In this document: piece by piece, positions 12,326 to 24,736 of the stretch
Numbering within the stretch: position 1 is the first letter of the stretch
Layout of the letters: every line of letters starts with the position of its first letter
Assembly: GCA_031761405.1 (NCBI GenBank)
Contig: JASEVX010000006.1
Coordinates: 26,979,097 to 27,043,096, forward strand
Direction of reading: 5' to 3'
From: Serripes groenlandicus
Taxonomy: Eukaryota; Mollusca; Bivalvia; Cardiida; Cardiidae
DNA length: 64,000 bases
The notes under the pieces: model-generated
Database searches by the model: none
What the model saw: only the letters and a program-made list of their open reading frames with translations
Told to the model about the DNA's origin: nothing
Program-made: the position numbers and the translations under genes

Positions 12326-12545
12326 ACCCTTTCCCTCATACAACAAATCTGCAGCAGACGACTTTGAAAACATAGTGATAAAAACCTGAAAAATATCTAT
12401 TAAAGATAGCTAAATTATTAAATAAAGTTGAAAACAATGTGGCCTAAGGAGAAATTGCTCATCATGAGCAATTTCGACTTTGGCCACAATATTTTCAAAA
12501 GTCGTCTGCTGCTATTTTGTCAAAATGCGTGTGAAATTTTGTGAT
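12326..12545. mobile_element. Palindromic element (hairpin family)
   Basis: Well-preserved left arm: 'AACCCTTTCCCTCATACAAC' and 'CTGCAGCAGACGACTTTGAA'. A strong central palindrome has GGAGAAATTGCTCATC against ATGAGCAATTTCGACTTTG. The right arm 'TTTTCAAAAGTCGTCTGCTG' is the reverse complement of the left. No open frame. Confidence 0.75.
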
Positions 12546-12624
12546 TTCCTTTTTTTCCCGGCCATTGTACATGAAAAGATTTGTCAATTCTGTAGATAAG
12601 AAACATAATTCCCATTTTTAATCT

Positions 12625-12830
12625 TTTTTTAACAAATTTGCAGCATACATCTTTAACAATATAGATATATATGAAAACTCTCCATATTTGAAGATATAAT
12701 TATTTAATAGAGTTGAAAACATATTGGCAAAAGGAGAAATTGCTCTTCATCCTTTTGCCACAATGTTTTAAATACTTTACTGCTGCAGGTGCATTAAAAT
12801 GTGTTTGCAAGTGGGTAAGTGTTAAATCGA
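12625..12830. mobile_element. Palindromic element (hairpin family), degenerate
   Basis: 'AACAAATTTGCAGCATACAT' at left, 'TTGGCAAAAGGAGAAATTGC' and 'CATCCTTTTGCCACAATGTT' in the middle, 'TTTGCAAGTGGGTAAGTGTT' at right. Further fragments of the family lie at 13016-13075 ('CATCTGCAGCAGACAGC') and 13125-13160, so this 700-bp stretch is a cluster of the same element. Confidence 0.65.
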
Positions 12831-13298
12831 TTTTTGTTGTTTCTTCTCACTGTCAAAAACTATTCTGTTAAGTATCTTGATGAGATATTATTAGGCTAAC
12901 GACATGGTAATTTCTACACTATGTAACAGAATTGGATTATGAATGGAATGATGATGTCTGTCCACAGCCCCATTATTCTGCCTGCCTTTATTGTAAAGCC
13001 AAGTAAAGAAATGAACCCGTTGCAGATGCATTACGACGCATCTGCAGCAGACAGCTATTGAAAACATTGTGGCAAGAGTTTGACAGTTCTCAGGGTTGTT
13101 GATAATCTGTTTTTGGGCTTAACATTTTCCCACATACAACAAATCTGCAGCATACGGTTAAAATCAAGTCATTGAAACAACTTCTATGAAGTTGGATGCA
13201 AGACTTTGGTGCAGATTTGGAAACAATTTTTTCAAGAGGAAAACAATGTTGTCTTTAGCTGTTTATTTGTAAACAAAGACAGGACCGCTTTTAACAGG

Positions 13299-13788
13299 AT
13301 TCGAAGCCGGTCATTTGATACGAGGGCAGACGCTGTATGAATGACTTCTACACACTGGTTACAATGAGCTCATTAATTCAGTGCCGATGATAACTCAACT
13401 TTGAACCCAGTCTATGAACAATTCGAAGCCGGTCATTTGATACGAGGGCAGACGCTGTATGAATGACTTCTACACACTGGTTACAATGAGCTCATTAATT
13501 CAGTGCCGATGATAACTCAACTTTGAACCCAGTCTATGAACAATTCGAAGCCGGTCATTTGATACGAGGGCAGACGCTGTATGAATGACTTCTACACACT
13601 GGTTACAATGAGCTCATTAATTCAGTGCCGATGATAACTCAAACTTTGAACCCAGTCTATGAACTATTCGAAGCCGGTCATTTGATACGAGGGCAGACGC
13701 TGTATGAATGACTTCTACACACTGGTAACAATGAGCTCATTAATTCAGTGCCGATAATAACTCAACTTCGAATCCAGTCTATGAACTG
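13299..13788 (+). repeat. Tandem repeat, 122 bp x 4
   Basis: Units start at 13299, 13421, 13543 and 13666 with 'ATTCGAAGCCGGTCATTTGA' and run through 'CAGACGCTGTATGAATGACT' and 'ACAATGAGCTCATTAATTCA'. The first three are nearly identical; the last has several substitutions and decays at about 13788. This is a young local expansion with no open frame. The text 'GGTTCGACTTAATAGG' and 'GGGTGCTCGACCC' to the right (13798-13852) looks like a diverged continuation. Confidence 0.9.
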
Positions 13789-13886
13789 TACGAACATGGT
13801 TCGACTTAATAGGCGAATACAGTTGGAAGAGTAAAATACGGGTGCTCGACCCAGTGTGCAAACATTACTTCGGGGCAGACATTTAA

Positions 13887-14135
13887 GCCTTTCCCACATA
13901 CAACTCATACGCAGCAGACGACTTTGAAAAACATGAAGTCAAAAATGGGGTAACTCTGTATAAATTTAAAATATCTAATTGAATATAGCTGAAAACATTG
14001 TGACACAAGTAGAAATTGCTGTAGATGCATCAGAAAGCGTCTGTAAATTTCGAATTTGGTTTCGCCAAGATTATTCTTAATCCTTTCCCACATACAGCAA
14101 ATTTGCAGCAGACAACTTTGAAATTGTCCATGCAA
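13887..14135. mobile_element. Palindromic element (hairpin family), degenerate
   Basis: 'CCTTTCCCACATACAACTCA' and 'GCAGCAGACGACTTTGAAAA' at left; a second left-arm-like text 'CCCACATACAGCAAATTTGC' and 'AGCAGACAACTTTGAAATTG' at 14089-14127. Probably two overlapping remnants. 14136-14726 beyond it holds only a fragment near 14400 ('GATGCATCTGCATCAGACAG') and G/T-rich simple sequence at about 14640-14725. Confidence 0.55.
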
Positions 14136-14726
14136 AATACGGAACACCTTTTAGAAAGATGCATGAAAATATAAAGAATAACTTTTTAACATTATTAATT
14201 AAGTTCAAACTGTAAATTTATCTGAAGGATAAACGGTAATTGATCAGAATAAATACAATTTAAATGCATATTACAATTAAGATGTTTTCTTTTAATCGTT
14301 AAGGTATTGTTTTCTAGTCCCGGATTAGTGAAAGGTGTTAAGCGGAACGAGTCGACGTTCCGGGAACAAACCTTTCCAACAGGCTATGTTTTCTGTATTT
14401 TGATGCATCTGCATCAGACAGCTAGTAAAGCATTAAACATTGTAATAAAAAAGAAATTGGTTATATTTTGTCATTTCTCTGTTTAGAACAATGAGACAAT
14501 TGGTTTGAGTAAACACATCATAGGGTTTGGTTGGATGATAAGAGAGATACTGTGTGGAAAAGAGCTGTATACTGTCACTTATCTGGAACTCTGTTATATT
14601 ATGAGTATGTTCGTTATTATGAGTATGTTCGTTCATCCGTTTGTTTGTTTGTTGGTTGGTTGGATGGTCTGCTTGTTGGTTCGTTGTTTGGTTTGTTTAT
14701 TGGTTGGATGGTCAATTGATTAATGG

Positions 14727-14753
14727 ATTGAGGCTTAACGCCGCTTCCAATGG
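14727..14753 (-). mobile_element. SINE 3' end joined to the satellite
   Basis: 'TTGAGGCTTAACGCCGCTTC' matches the 3' terminus of the SINE at 2052 ('TTGGGGTTTAACGCCGTTTT'). The preceding text 'TTGATTAATGGATTG' resembles its (ATTG)n tail. The alignment continues directly into the first 60-bp unit: SINE 'GTTATATCACGGCGGCCAGT' against satellite 'GTTATAGTACGGCGATCAGT', then 'TTTCCTGGTTTTCTCACACC' against 'TTTCCTGGCTTTCTAACAGT'. The left edge of the array is therefore a SINE edge. The tRNA head, expected at the right, would fall in or beyond the gap. Confidence 0.75.
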
Positions 14754-17700
14754 TATTGATGTTATAGTACGGCGATCAGTGTACATAACGTGTGTTTCCT
14801 GGCTTTCTAACAGTATTGATGTTATAGTACGGCGATCAGTGCACATAACGTGTGTTTCCTGGCTTTCTAACAGTATTGATGTTATAGTACGGCGATCAGT
14901 GTACATAACGTGTGTTTCCTGGCTTTCTAACAGTATTGATGTTATAGTACGGCGATCAGTGCTACTAACATGTGTTTCCTGGCTTTCTAACAGTATTGAT
15001 GTTATAGTACGGCGATCAGTGCATCTAACATGTGTTTCTTGGCTTTCTAACACTATTGATGTTATAGTACGGCGATCAGTGTACCTAACGTGTGTTTCCT
15101 GGCTTTCTAACAGTATTGATGATATAGTACGGCGATCAGTGCTACTAACATGTGTTTCCTGGCTTTCTAACAGTATTGATGTTATAGTACGGCGATCAGT
15201 GGTATTAACGTGTGTTTCCTGTCTTTCTAACAGTATTGATGTTATAGTACGGCGATCAGTGTACCTAACATGTGTTTCCTGACTTTCTAACAGTACTGAT
15301 GTTATAGTACGGCGATCAGTGCACTTAACATGTGTTTCCTGGCTTTCTTACACTATTGATGTTATAGTACGGCGATCAGTGTATCTAACGTGTGTTTCCT
15401 GGCTTTTTAACAGTATTGATGTTATAGTACGGCGATCAGTGCTACTAACATGTGTTTCCTGACTTTCTAACAGTATTGATGTTATAGTACGGCGATCAGT
15501 GCTACTAACATGTGTTTCCTGTCTTTCTAACAGTATTGATGTTATAGTACGGCGATCAGTGTACCTAACGTGTGTTTCCTGTCTTTCTAACAGTATTGCT
15601 GTTATAGTACGGCGATCAGTGTACCTAACGTGTGCTTCCTGGCTTTCTAACAGTATTGATGTTATAATACGGCGATCAGTGCTTCTAACGTGTGTTTCCT
15701 TGCCTTTTAACAGTATTGATGTTATAGTACGGCGATCAGTGCTACTAACGTGTGTTTCCTGGCTTTCTAACAGTATTGATGTTATATTACGGCGATCAGT
15801 GTACCTAACGGGTGTTTCCTGGCTTTCTAATAGTATTGATGTTATTCGTAGTACGACGATCAGTGTAACTTACATGTGTTTCCTGGCTTTCTAACAGTAT
15901 TGATGTTATAGTACGGCGATCAGTGTACCTAACATGTGTTTCCTGGCTTTCTAACAGTATTGATGTTATAGTACGGCGATCAGTGCTACTAACATGTGTT
16001 TCCTGGCTTTCTAACAGTATTGATGTTATAGTACGGCGATCAGTGCACCTATCATGTGTTTCCTGGCTTTCTAACAGTATTGATGTTATAGTACGGCGAT
16101 CAGTGCACCTTACATGTGTTTCCTGGCTTTCTAACAGTATTGATGTTATAGTACGGCGATCAGTGCACCTTACATGTGTTTCCTGGCTTTCTAACACTAT
16201 TGATGTTATAGTACGGCGATCAGTGTACATAACGTATGTTTCCTGGCTTTCTAACAGTATTGATGTTATAGTACGGCGATCAATGTACCTAACATGTGTT
16301 TCCTGGCTTTCTAACAGTATTGATGTTATAGTACGGCGATCAGTGTACCTAACGTGTGTTTCCTGGCTTTCTAACAGTATTGATGTTATAGTACGGCGAT
16401 CAGTGTACATAACATGTGTTTCCTGGCTTTATAACAGTATTGATGCTATAGTACGGCGATCAGTGCTACTAACATGTGTTTCCTGGCTTTCTAACAGTAT
16501 TGATGTTATAGTACGGCGATCAGTGCACCTATCATGTGTTTCCTGGCTTTCTAACAGTATTGATGTTATAGTACGGCGATCAGTGCACCTTACATGTGTT
16601 TCCTGGCTTTCTAACAGTATTGATGTTATAGTACGGCGATCAGTGCACCTTACATGTGTTTCCTGGCTTTCTAACACTATTGATGTTATAGTACGGCGAT
16701 CAGTGTACATAACGTATGTTTCCTGGCTTTCTAACAGTATTGATGTTATAGTACGGCGATCAATGTACCTAACATGTGTTTCCTGGCTTTCTAACAGTAT
16801 TGATGTTATAGTACGGCGATCAGTGTACCTAACGTGTGTTTCCTGGCTTTCTAACAGTATTGATGTTATAGTACGGCGATCAGTGTACCTAACGTGTGTT
16901 TCCTGGCTTTCTAACAGTATTGATGTTATAGTACGGCGATCAGTGTACCTAACATGTCTTTCCTGGCTTTCTAACAGCATTGATGTTATAGTACGGCGAT
17001 CAGTGCTACTAACGTGTGTTTCCTGGCTTTCTAACAGTATTGATGTTATAGTACGGCGATCAGTGTACCTAACGTGTGTTTCCTGGCTTTCTAACAGTAT
17101 TGATGTTATAGTACGGCGATCAGTGTACCTAACGTGTGTTTCCTGGCTTTCTAACAGTATCGATGTTATAGTACGGCGATCAGTGCACCTAACGTGTGTT
17201 TCCTGGCTTTCTAACAGTATTGATTTTATAGTACGGCGATCAGTGCAACTAACGGGTGTTTCCTGGCTTTCTAACAGTATTGATGTTATAGTACGGCGAT
17301 CAGTGCTACTAACGTGTGTTTCCTGGCTTTCTAACAGTATTGATGTTATACGTAGTACGGCGATCAGTGTATCTAACGTGTGTTTCCTGGCTTTCTAACA
17401 GTATTGATGTTATAGTACGGCGATCAGTGTACCTAACGTGTGTTTCCTGGCTTACTAACAGTATTGATGTTATAGTACGGCGATCAGTGTACCTAAGGTG
17501 TGTTTCCTGGCTTTCTAACAGTATTGATGTTATAGTACGGCGATCAGTGTACCTAACATGTGTTTCCTGGCTTTCTAACAGCATTGATGTTATAGTACGG
17601 CGATCAGTACTACTAACGTGTGTTTCCTGGCTTTCTAACAGTATTGATGTTATAGTACGGCGATCAGTGCACATAACGTGTATTTCCTGGCGTTCTAACA

Positions 17701-20700
17701 GTATTGATGTTATACGTAGTACGGCGATCAGTGTATCTAACATGTGTTTCCTGGCTTTCTAACAGTATTGATGTTATAGTACGGCGATCAGTGTACCTAA
17801 CATGTGTTTCCTGTCTTTCTAACAGTATTGATGTTATAGTACGGCGATCAGTGCACCTAACATGTGTTTCCTGGCTTTCTAACAGTATTGATGTTATAGT
17901 ACGGCGATTAGTGCATCTAACGTGTGTTTCCTGGCTTTCTAACAGTATTGATGTTATAGTACGGCGATCAGTGTACCCAACGTGTGTTTCCTGGCTTTCT
18001 AACAGTATTGATTTTATAGTACGGCGATCAGTGCAACTAACGGGTGTTTCCTGGCTTTCTAACAGTATTGATGTTATAGTACGGCGATCAGTGCTACTAA
18101 CGTATTTTTCCTGGCTTTTTAACAGTATTGATGTTATAGTACGGCGATCAGTGTACCTAACGTGTGTTTCCTGGCTTTCTAACAGTATTGATGTTATAGT
18201 ACGACGATCAGTGTACCTAACATGTGTTTCCTGGCTTTCTAACAGTATTGATGTTATAGTACGGTGATCAGTATACCTAAAATGTGTATCCTGGCTTTCT
18301 AACAGCATTGATGTTATAGTACGGCGATCAGTGTACCTAACGTATGTTTCCTGGCTTTCTAACAGTATTGATGTTATAGTACGGCGATCATTGTACCTAA
18401 CGTGTATTTCCTGGCTTTCTAACAGTATTGATGTTATAGTACGGCAATCAGTGAACCTAACGTGTGTTTCCTGGCTTTCTAACAGTATTGATATTATATA
18501 CGGCGATCAGTGTACCTAACGTGTGTTTCCTGGCTTTCTAACAGTATTGATGTTATAGTACGGCGATCAGTGCACCTAACGTGTGTTTCCTGGCTTTCTA
18601 ACAGTATTGATGTTATAGTACGGCGATCAGTGTACCTAACGTGTGTTTCCTGGCTTTCTAACAGTATTGATGTTATAGTACGGCGATCAGTGTACCTAAC
18701 ATGTGTTTCCTGGCTTTATAACAGTATTGATGTTATAGTACGGCGATCAGTGCTACTAACATGTGTTTCCTGGCTTTCTAACAGTATTGATGTTATAGTA
18801 CGGCGATCAGTGCACCTATCATGTGTTTCCTGGCTTTCTAACAGTATTGATGTTATAGTACGGCGATCAGTGCACCTTACATGTGTTTCCTGGCTTTCTA
18901 ACAGTATTGATGTTATAGTACGGCGATCAGTGCACCTTACATGTGTTTCCTGGCTTTCTAACACTATTGATGTTATAGTACGGCGATCAGTGTACATAAC
19001 GTATGTTTCCTGGCTTTCTAACAGTATTGATGTTATAGTACGGCGATCAATGTACCTAACATGTGTTTCCTGGCTTTCTAACAGTATTGATGTTATAGTA
19101 CGGCGATCAGTGTACCTAACGTGTGTTTCCTGGCTTTCTAACAGTATTGATGTTATAGTACGGCGATCAGTGTACCTAACGTGTGTTTCCTGGCTTTCTA
19201 ACAGTATTGATGTTATAGTACGGCGATCAGTGTACCTAACATGTCTTTCCTGGCTTTCTAACAGCATTGATGTTATAGGACGGCGATCAGTGCTACTAAC
19301 GTGTGTTTCCTGGCTTTCTAACAGTATTGATGTTATAGTACGGCGATCAGTGCACCTAACGTGTGTTTCCTGGCTTTCTAACAGTATTGATTTTATAGTA
19401 CGGCGATCAGTGCAACTAACGGGTGTTTCCTGGCTTTCTAACAGTATTGATGTTATAGTACGGCGATCAGTGCTACTAACGTGTGTTTCCTGGCTTTCTA
19501 ACAGTATTGATGTTATACGTAGTACGGCGATCAGTGTATCTAACGTGTGTTTCCTGGCTTTCTAACAGTATTGATGTTATAGTACGGCGATCAGTGTACC
19601 TAACGTGTGTTTCCTGGCTTACTAACAGTATTGATGTTATAGTACGGCGATCAGTGTACCTAAGGTGTGTTTCCTGGCTTTCTAACAGTATTGATGTTAT
19701 AGTACGGCGATCAGTGTACCTAACATGTGTTTCCTGGCTTTCTAACAGCATTGATGTTATAGTACGGCGATCAGTACTACTAACGTGTGTTTCCTGGCTT
19801 TCTAACAGTATTGATGTTATAGTACGGCGATCAGTGCACATAACGTGTATTTCCTGGCGTTCTAACAGTATTGATGTTATACGTAGTACGGCGATCAGTG
19901 TATCTAACATGTGTTTCCTGGCTTTCTAACAGTATTGATGTTATAGTACGGCGATCAGTGTACCTAACATGTGTTTCCTGTCTTTCTAACAGTATTGATG
20001 TTATAGTACGGCGATCAGTGCACCTAACATGTGTTTCCTGGCTTTCTAACAGTATTGATGTTATAGTACGGCGATTAGTGCATCTAACGTGTGTTTCCTG
20101 GCTTTCTAACAGTATTGATGTTATAGTACGGCGATCAGTGTACCCAACGTGTGTTTCCTGGCTTTCTAACAGTATTGATTTTATAGTACGGCGATCAGTG
20201 CAACTAACGGGTGTTTCCTGGCTTTCTAACAGTATTGATGTTATAGTACGGCGATCAGTGCTACTAACGTATTTTTCCTGGCTTTTTAACAGTATTGATG
20301 TTATAGTACGGCGATCAGTGTACCTAACGTGTGTTTCCTGGCTTTCTAACAGTATTGATGTTATAGTACGACGATCAGTGTACCTAACATGTGTTTCCTG
20401 GCTTTCTAACAGTATTGATGTTATAGTACGGTGATCAGTATACCTAAAATGTGTATCCTGGCTTTCTAACAGCATTGATGTTATAGTACGGCGATCAGTG
20501 TACCTAACGTATGTTTCCTGGCTTTCTAACAGTATTGATGTTATAGTACGGCGATCATTGTACCTAACGTGTATTTCCTGGCTTTCTAACAGTATTGATG
20601 TTATAGTACGGCAATCAGTGAACCTAACGTGTGTTTCCTGGCTTTCTAACAGTATTGATATTATATACGGCGATCAGTGTACCTAACGTGTGTTTCCTGG

Positions 20701-23700
20701 CTTTCTAACAGTATTGATGTTATAGTACGGCGATCAGTGCACCTAACGTGTGTTTCCTGGCTTTCTAACAGTATTGATGTTATAGTACGACGATCAGTGT
20801 ACCTAACATGTGTTTCCTTGCTTTCTAACAGTATTGATGTTATAGTACGGCGATCAGTGTACCTAACATGTGTTTTCTGTCTTTCTAACATTATTGATGT
20901 TATAGTACGGCGATCAGTGCACCTAACATGTGTTTCCTGGCTTTCTAACAGTATTGATGTTATAGTACGGCGATCAGTGCACCTGACATGTGTTTCCTGG
21001 CTTTCTAACAGTATTGATGTTATAGTACGGCGATCAGTGCACCTAACATGTGTTTCCTGGCTTTCTAACAGTATTGATGTTATAGTACGGCGATCAGTGT
21101 ACCTAACATGTATTTCCTGGATTTCTAACAGTATTGATGTTATAGTACGGCGATCAGTGCACCTAACATGTGTTTCCTGGCTTTCTAACAGTATTGATGT
21201 TATAGTACGGCGATCAGTGCACCTAACATGTGTTTCCTGGCTTTCTAACAGTATTGATGTTATAGGACGGCGATAAGTGCACCTAACATGTGTTTCCTGG
21301 CTTTCTAACAGTATTGATGTTATAGTACGGCGATCAGTGCACCTTACATGTGTTTCCTGGCTTTCTAACAGTATTGATGTTATAGTACGGCGATCAGTGC
21401 ACCTAACATGTGTTTCCTGGCTTCTAACAGGATTGATGTTATAGTACGGCGATCAGTGCACCTAACATGTGTTTCCTGGCTTTCTAACAGTATTGATGTT
21501 ATAGTACGGCGATCAGTGCATCTAACGTGTGTTTCCTGGCTTTCTAACAGTATTGATGTTATAGTACGGCGATCAGTGTACCTAACGTGTGTTTCCTGGC
21601 TTTCTAACAGTATTGATTTTATAGTACGGCGATCAGTGCACCTTACATGTGTTTCCTGTCTTTCTAACAGTATTGATTTTATAGTACGGCGATCAGTGCA
21701 ACTAACATGTGTTTCCTGGCTTTCTAACAGTATTGATGTTATAGTACGGCGATCAGTGCTACTAACGTATTTTTCCTGGCTTTCTAACAGTATTGATGTT
21801 ATAGTACGGCGATCAGTGTACCTAACGTGTATTTCCTGGCTTTTTAACAGTATTGATGTTATAGTACGACGATCAGTGTACCTAACATGTGTTTCCTGGC
21901 TTTCTAACAGTATTGATGTTATAGTACGGCGATCAGTATACCTAAAATGTGTATCCTGGCTTTCTAACAGCATTGATGTTATAGTACGGCGATCAGTGTA
22001 CCTAACGTATGTTTCCTGGCTTTCTAACAGTATTGATGTTATAGTACGGCGATCATTGTACCTAACGTGTATTTCCTGGCTTTCTAACAGTATTGATGTT
22101 ATAGTACGGTAATCAGTGTACCTAACGTGTGTTTCCTGGCTTTCTAACAGTATTGATGTTATATACGGCGATCAGTGTACCTAACGTTTGTTTCCTGGCT
22201 TTCTAACAGTATTGATGTTATAGTACGGCGATCAGTGCACCTAACGTGTGTTTCCTGGCTTTCTAACAGTATTGATGTTATAGTACGACGATCAGTGTAC
22301 CTAACATGTGTTTCCTGGCTTTCTAACAGTATTGATGTTATAGTACGGCGATCAGTGTACCTAACATGTGTTTTCTGTCTTTCTAACATTATTGATGTTA
22401 TAGTACGGCGATCAGTGCACCTAACATGTGTTTCCTGGCTTTCTAACAGTATTGATGTTATAGTACGGCGATCAATGCACCTGACATGTGTTTCCTGGCT
22501 TTCTAACAGTATTGATGTTATAGTACAGCGATCAGTTCACCTAACATGTGTTTCCTGGCTTTCTAACAGTATTGATGTTATAGTACGGCGATCAGTGTAC
22601 CTCACATGTATTTGCTGACTTTCTAACAGTATTGATGTTATAGTACGGCGATCAGTGCACCTTACATGTGTTTCCTGGCTTTCTAACAGTATTGATGTTA
22701 TAGTACGGCGATCAGTGCACCTAACATGTGTTTCCTGGCTTCTAACAGGAGTGATGTTATAGTACGGCGATCAGTGCACCTAACATGTGTTTCCTGGCTT
22801 TCTAACAGTATTGATGTTATAGTACGGCGATCAGTGCATCTAACGTGTGTTTCCTGGCTTTCTAACAGTATTGATGTTATAGTACGGCGATCAGTGTACC
22901 TAACGTGTGTTTCCTGGCTTTCTAACAGTATTGATTTTATAGTACGGCGATCAGTGCACCTTACATGTGTTTTCTGTCTTTCTAACAGTATTGATTTTAT
23001 AGTACGGCGATCAGTGCAACTAACATGTGTTTCCTGCCTTTCTAACAGTATTGGTGTTATAGTACGGCGATCAGTGCTATTAACATGTGTTTCATGTCTT
23101 TCTAACATTATTGATGTTATAGTACGGCGATCAGTGCACCTAACATGTGTTTCCTGGCTTTCTAACAGTATTGATGTTATAGTACGGCGATCAGTGCTAT
23201 TAACATGTGTTTTCTGTCTTTCTAACATTATTGATGTTATAGTACGGCGATCAGTGCACCTAACATGTGTTTCCTGGCTTTCTAACAGTATTGATGTTAT
23301 AGTACGGCGATCAGTGCACCTGACATGTGTTTCCTGGCTTTCTAACAGTATTGATGTTATAGTACGGCGATCAGTGCACCTAACATGTGTTTCCTGGCTT
23401 TCTAACAGTATTGATGTTATAGTACGGCGATCAGTGTACCTAACATGTATTTCTGGCTTTCTAACAGTATTGATGTTATAGTACGGCGATCAGTGCACCT
23501 AACATGTGTTTCCTGGCTTTCTAACAGTATTGATGTTATAGTACGGCGATCAGTGCACCTAACATGTGTTTCCTGGCTTTCTAACAGTATTGATGTTATA
23601 GGACGGCGATCAGTGCACCTAACATGTGTTTACTGGCTTTCTAACAGTATTGATGTTATAGTACGGCGATCAGTGCACCTTACATGTGTTTCCTGGCTTT

Positions 23701-24736
23701 CTAACAGTATTTATGTTATAGTACGGCGATCAGTGCACCTAACATGTGTTTCCTGGCTTCTAACAGGATTGATGTTATAGTACGGCGATCAGTGCACCTA
23801 ACATGTGTTTCCTGGCTTTCTAACAGTATTGATGTTATAGTACGGCGATCAGTGCATCTAACGTATGCTTCCTGGCTTTCTAACAGTATTGATGTTATAG
23901 TACGGCGATCAGTGTACCTAACGTGTGTTTCCTGGCTTTCTAACAGTATTGATTTTATAGTACGGCGATCAGTGCACCTTACATGTGTTTCCTGTCTTTC
24001 TAACATTATTGATTTTATAGTACGGCGATCAGTGCAACTAACATGTGTTTCCTGGCTTTCTAACAGTATTGATGTTATAGTACGGCGATCAGTGCTACTA
24101 ACGTATTTTTCCTGGCTTTCTAACAGTATTGATGTTATAGTACGGCGATCAGTGTACCTAACGTGTGTTTCCTGGCTTTCTAACAGTATTGATGTTATAG
24201 TACGGCGATCAGTGCTACTAACGTGTGTTTCCTGGCTTTCTAACAGTATTGATGTTATACGTAGTACGGCGATCAGTGTATCTAACGTGTGTTTCCTGGC
24301 TTTCTAACAGTATTGATGTTATAGTACGGCGATCAGTGTACCTAACGTGTGTTTCCTGGCTTACTAACAGTATTGATGTTATAGTACGGCGATCAGTGTA
24401 CCTAAGGTGTGTTTCCTGGCTTTCTAACAGTATTGATGTCATAGTACGGCGATCAGTGTACCTAACATGTGTTTCCTGGCTTTCTAACAGCATTGATGTT
24501 ATAGTACGGCGATCAGTACTACTAACGTGTGTTTCCTGGCTTTCTAACAGTATTGATGTTATAGTACGGCGATCAGTGCACATAACGTGTATTTCCTGGC
24601 GTTCTAACAGTATTGATGTTATACGTAGTACGGCGATCAGTGTATCTAACATGTGTTTCCTGGCTTTCTAACAGTATTGATGTTATAGTACGGCGATCAG
24701 TGTACCTAACATGTGTTTCCTGTCTTTCTAACAGTA
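14754..24736. repeat. SINE-derived 60-bp satellite array, about 166 units
   Basis: A head-to-tail array in register for nearly 10 kb. Constant segments are 'TATTGATGTTATAGTACGGC', 'GATCAGTG' and 'TTTCCTGGCTTTCTAACAG'. Most differences sit in the ~12 bases after GATCAGTG (TACCTAACG, CACCTAACA, CTACTAACA, CATCTAACG and others). Rare length variants are +4 (extra CGTA near 15846, 17351, 17715, 19517, 19881, 24259, 24623), -1 ('CTTCTAACAGG' near 21423, 22741, 23759) and a short 'TTATATACGG' form (18495, 20662, 22161). Higher-order structure: 15961-16380 recurs at 16441-16860; about 16430-18590 recurs at 18717-20757; about 550 bp ending at the gap recurs from 17281 and 19448. Because 60 is divisible by 3 and the unit lacks stops in some frames, long ORFs appear on both strands (20-residue repeats); I do not regard these as genes. 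Confidence 0.95.

Noticed and set aside
14641..24671. Long ORFs (up to 491 codons) over the 60-bp array as repeat-protein genes
   Set aside because: They occur on both strands, are explained by a stop-free 60-bp unit, and are broken by +4/-1 units. There is no splice, start or promoter context.
14754..24736. CRISPR-like array
   Set aside because: No unique spacers: the whole 60-bp unit is repeated with point differences. The surrounding genes and introns are animal, so CRISPR does not apply.
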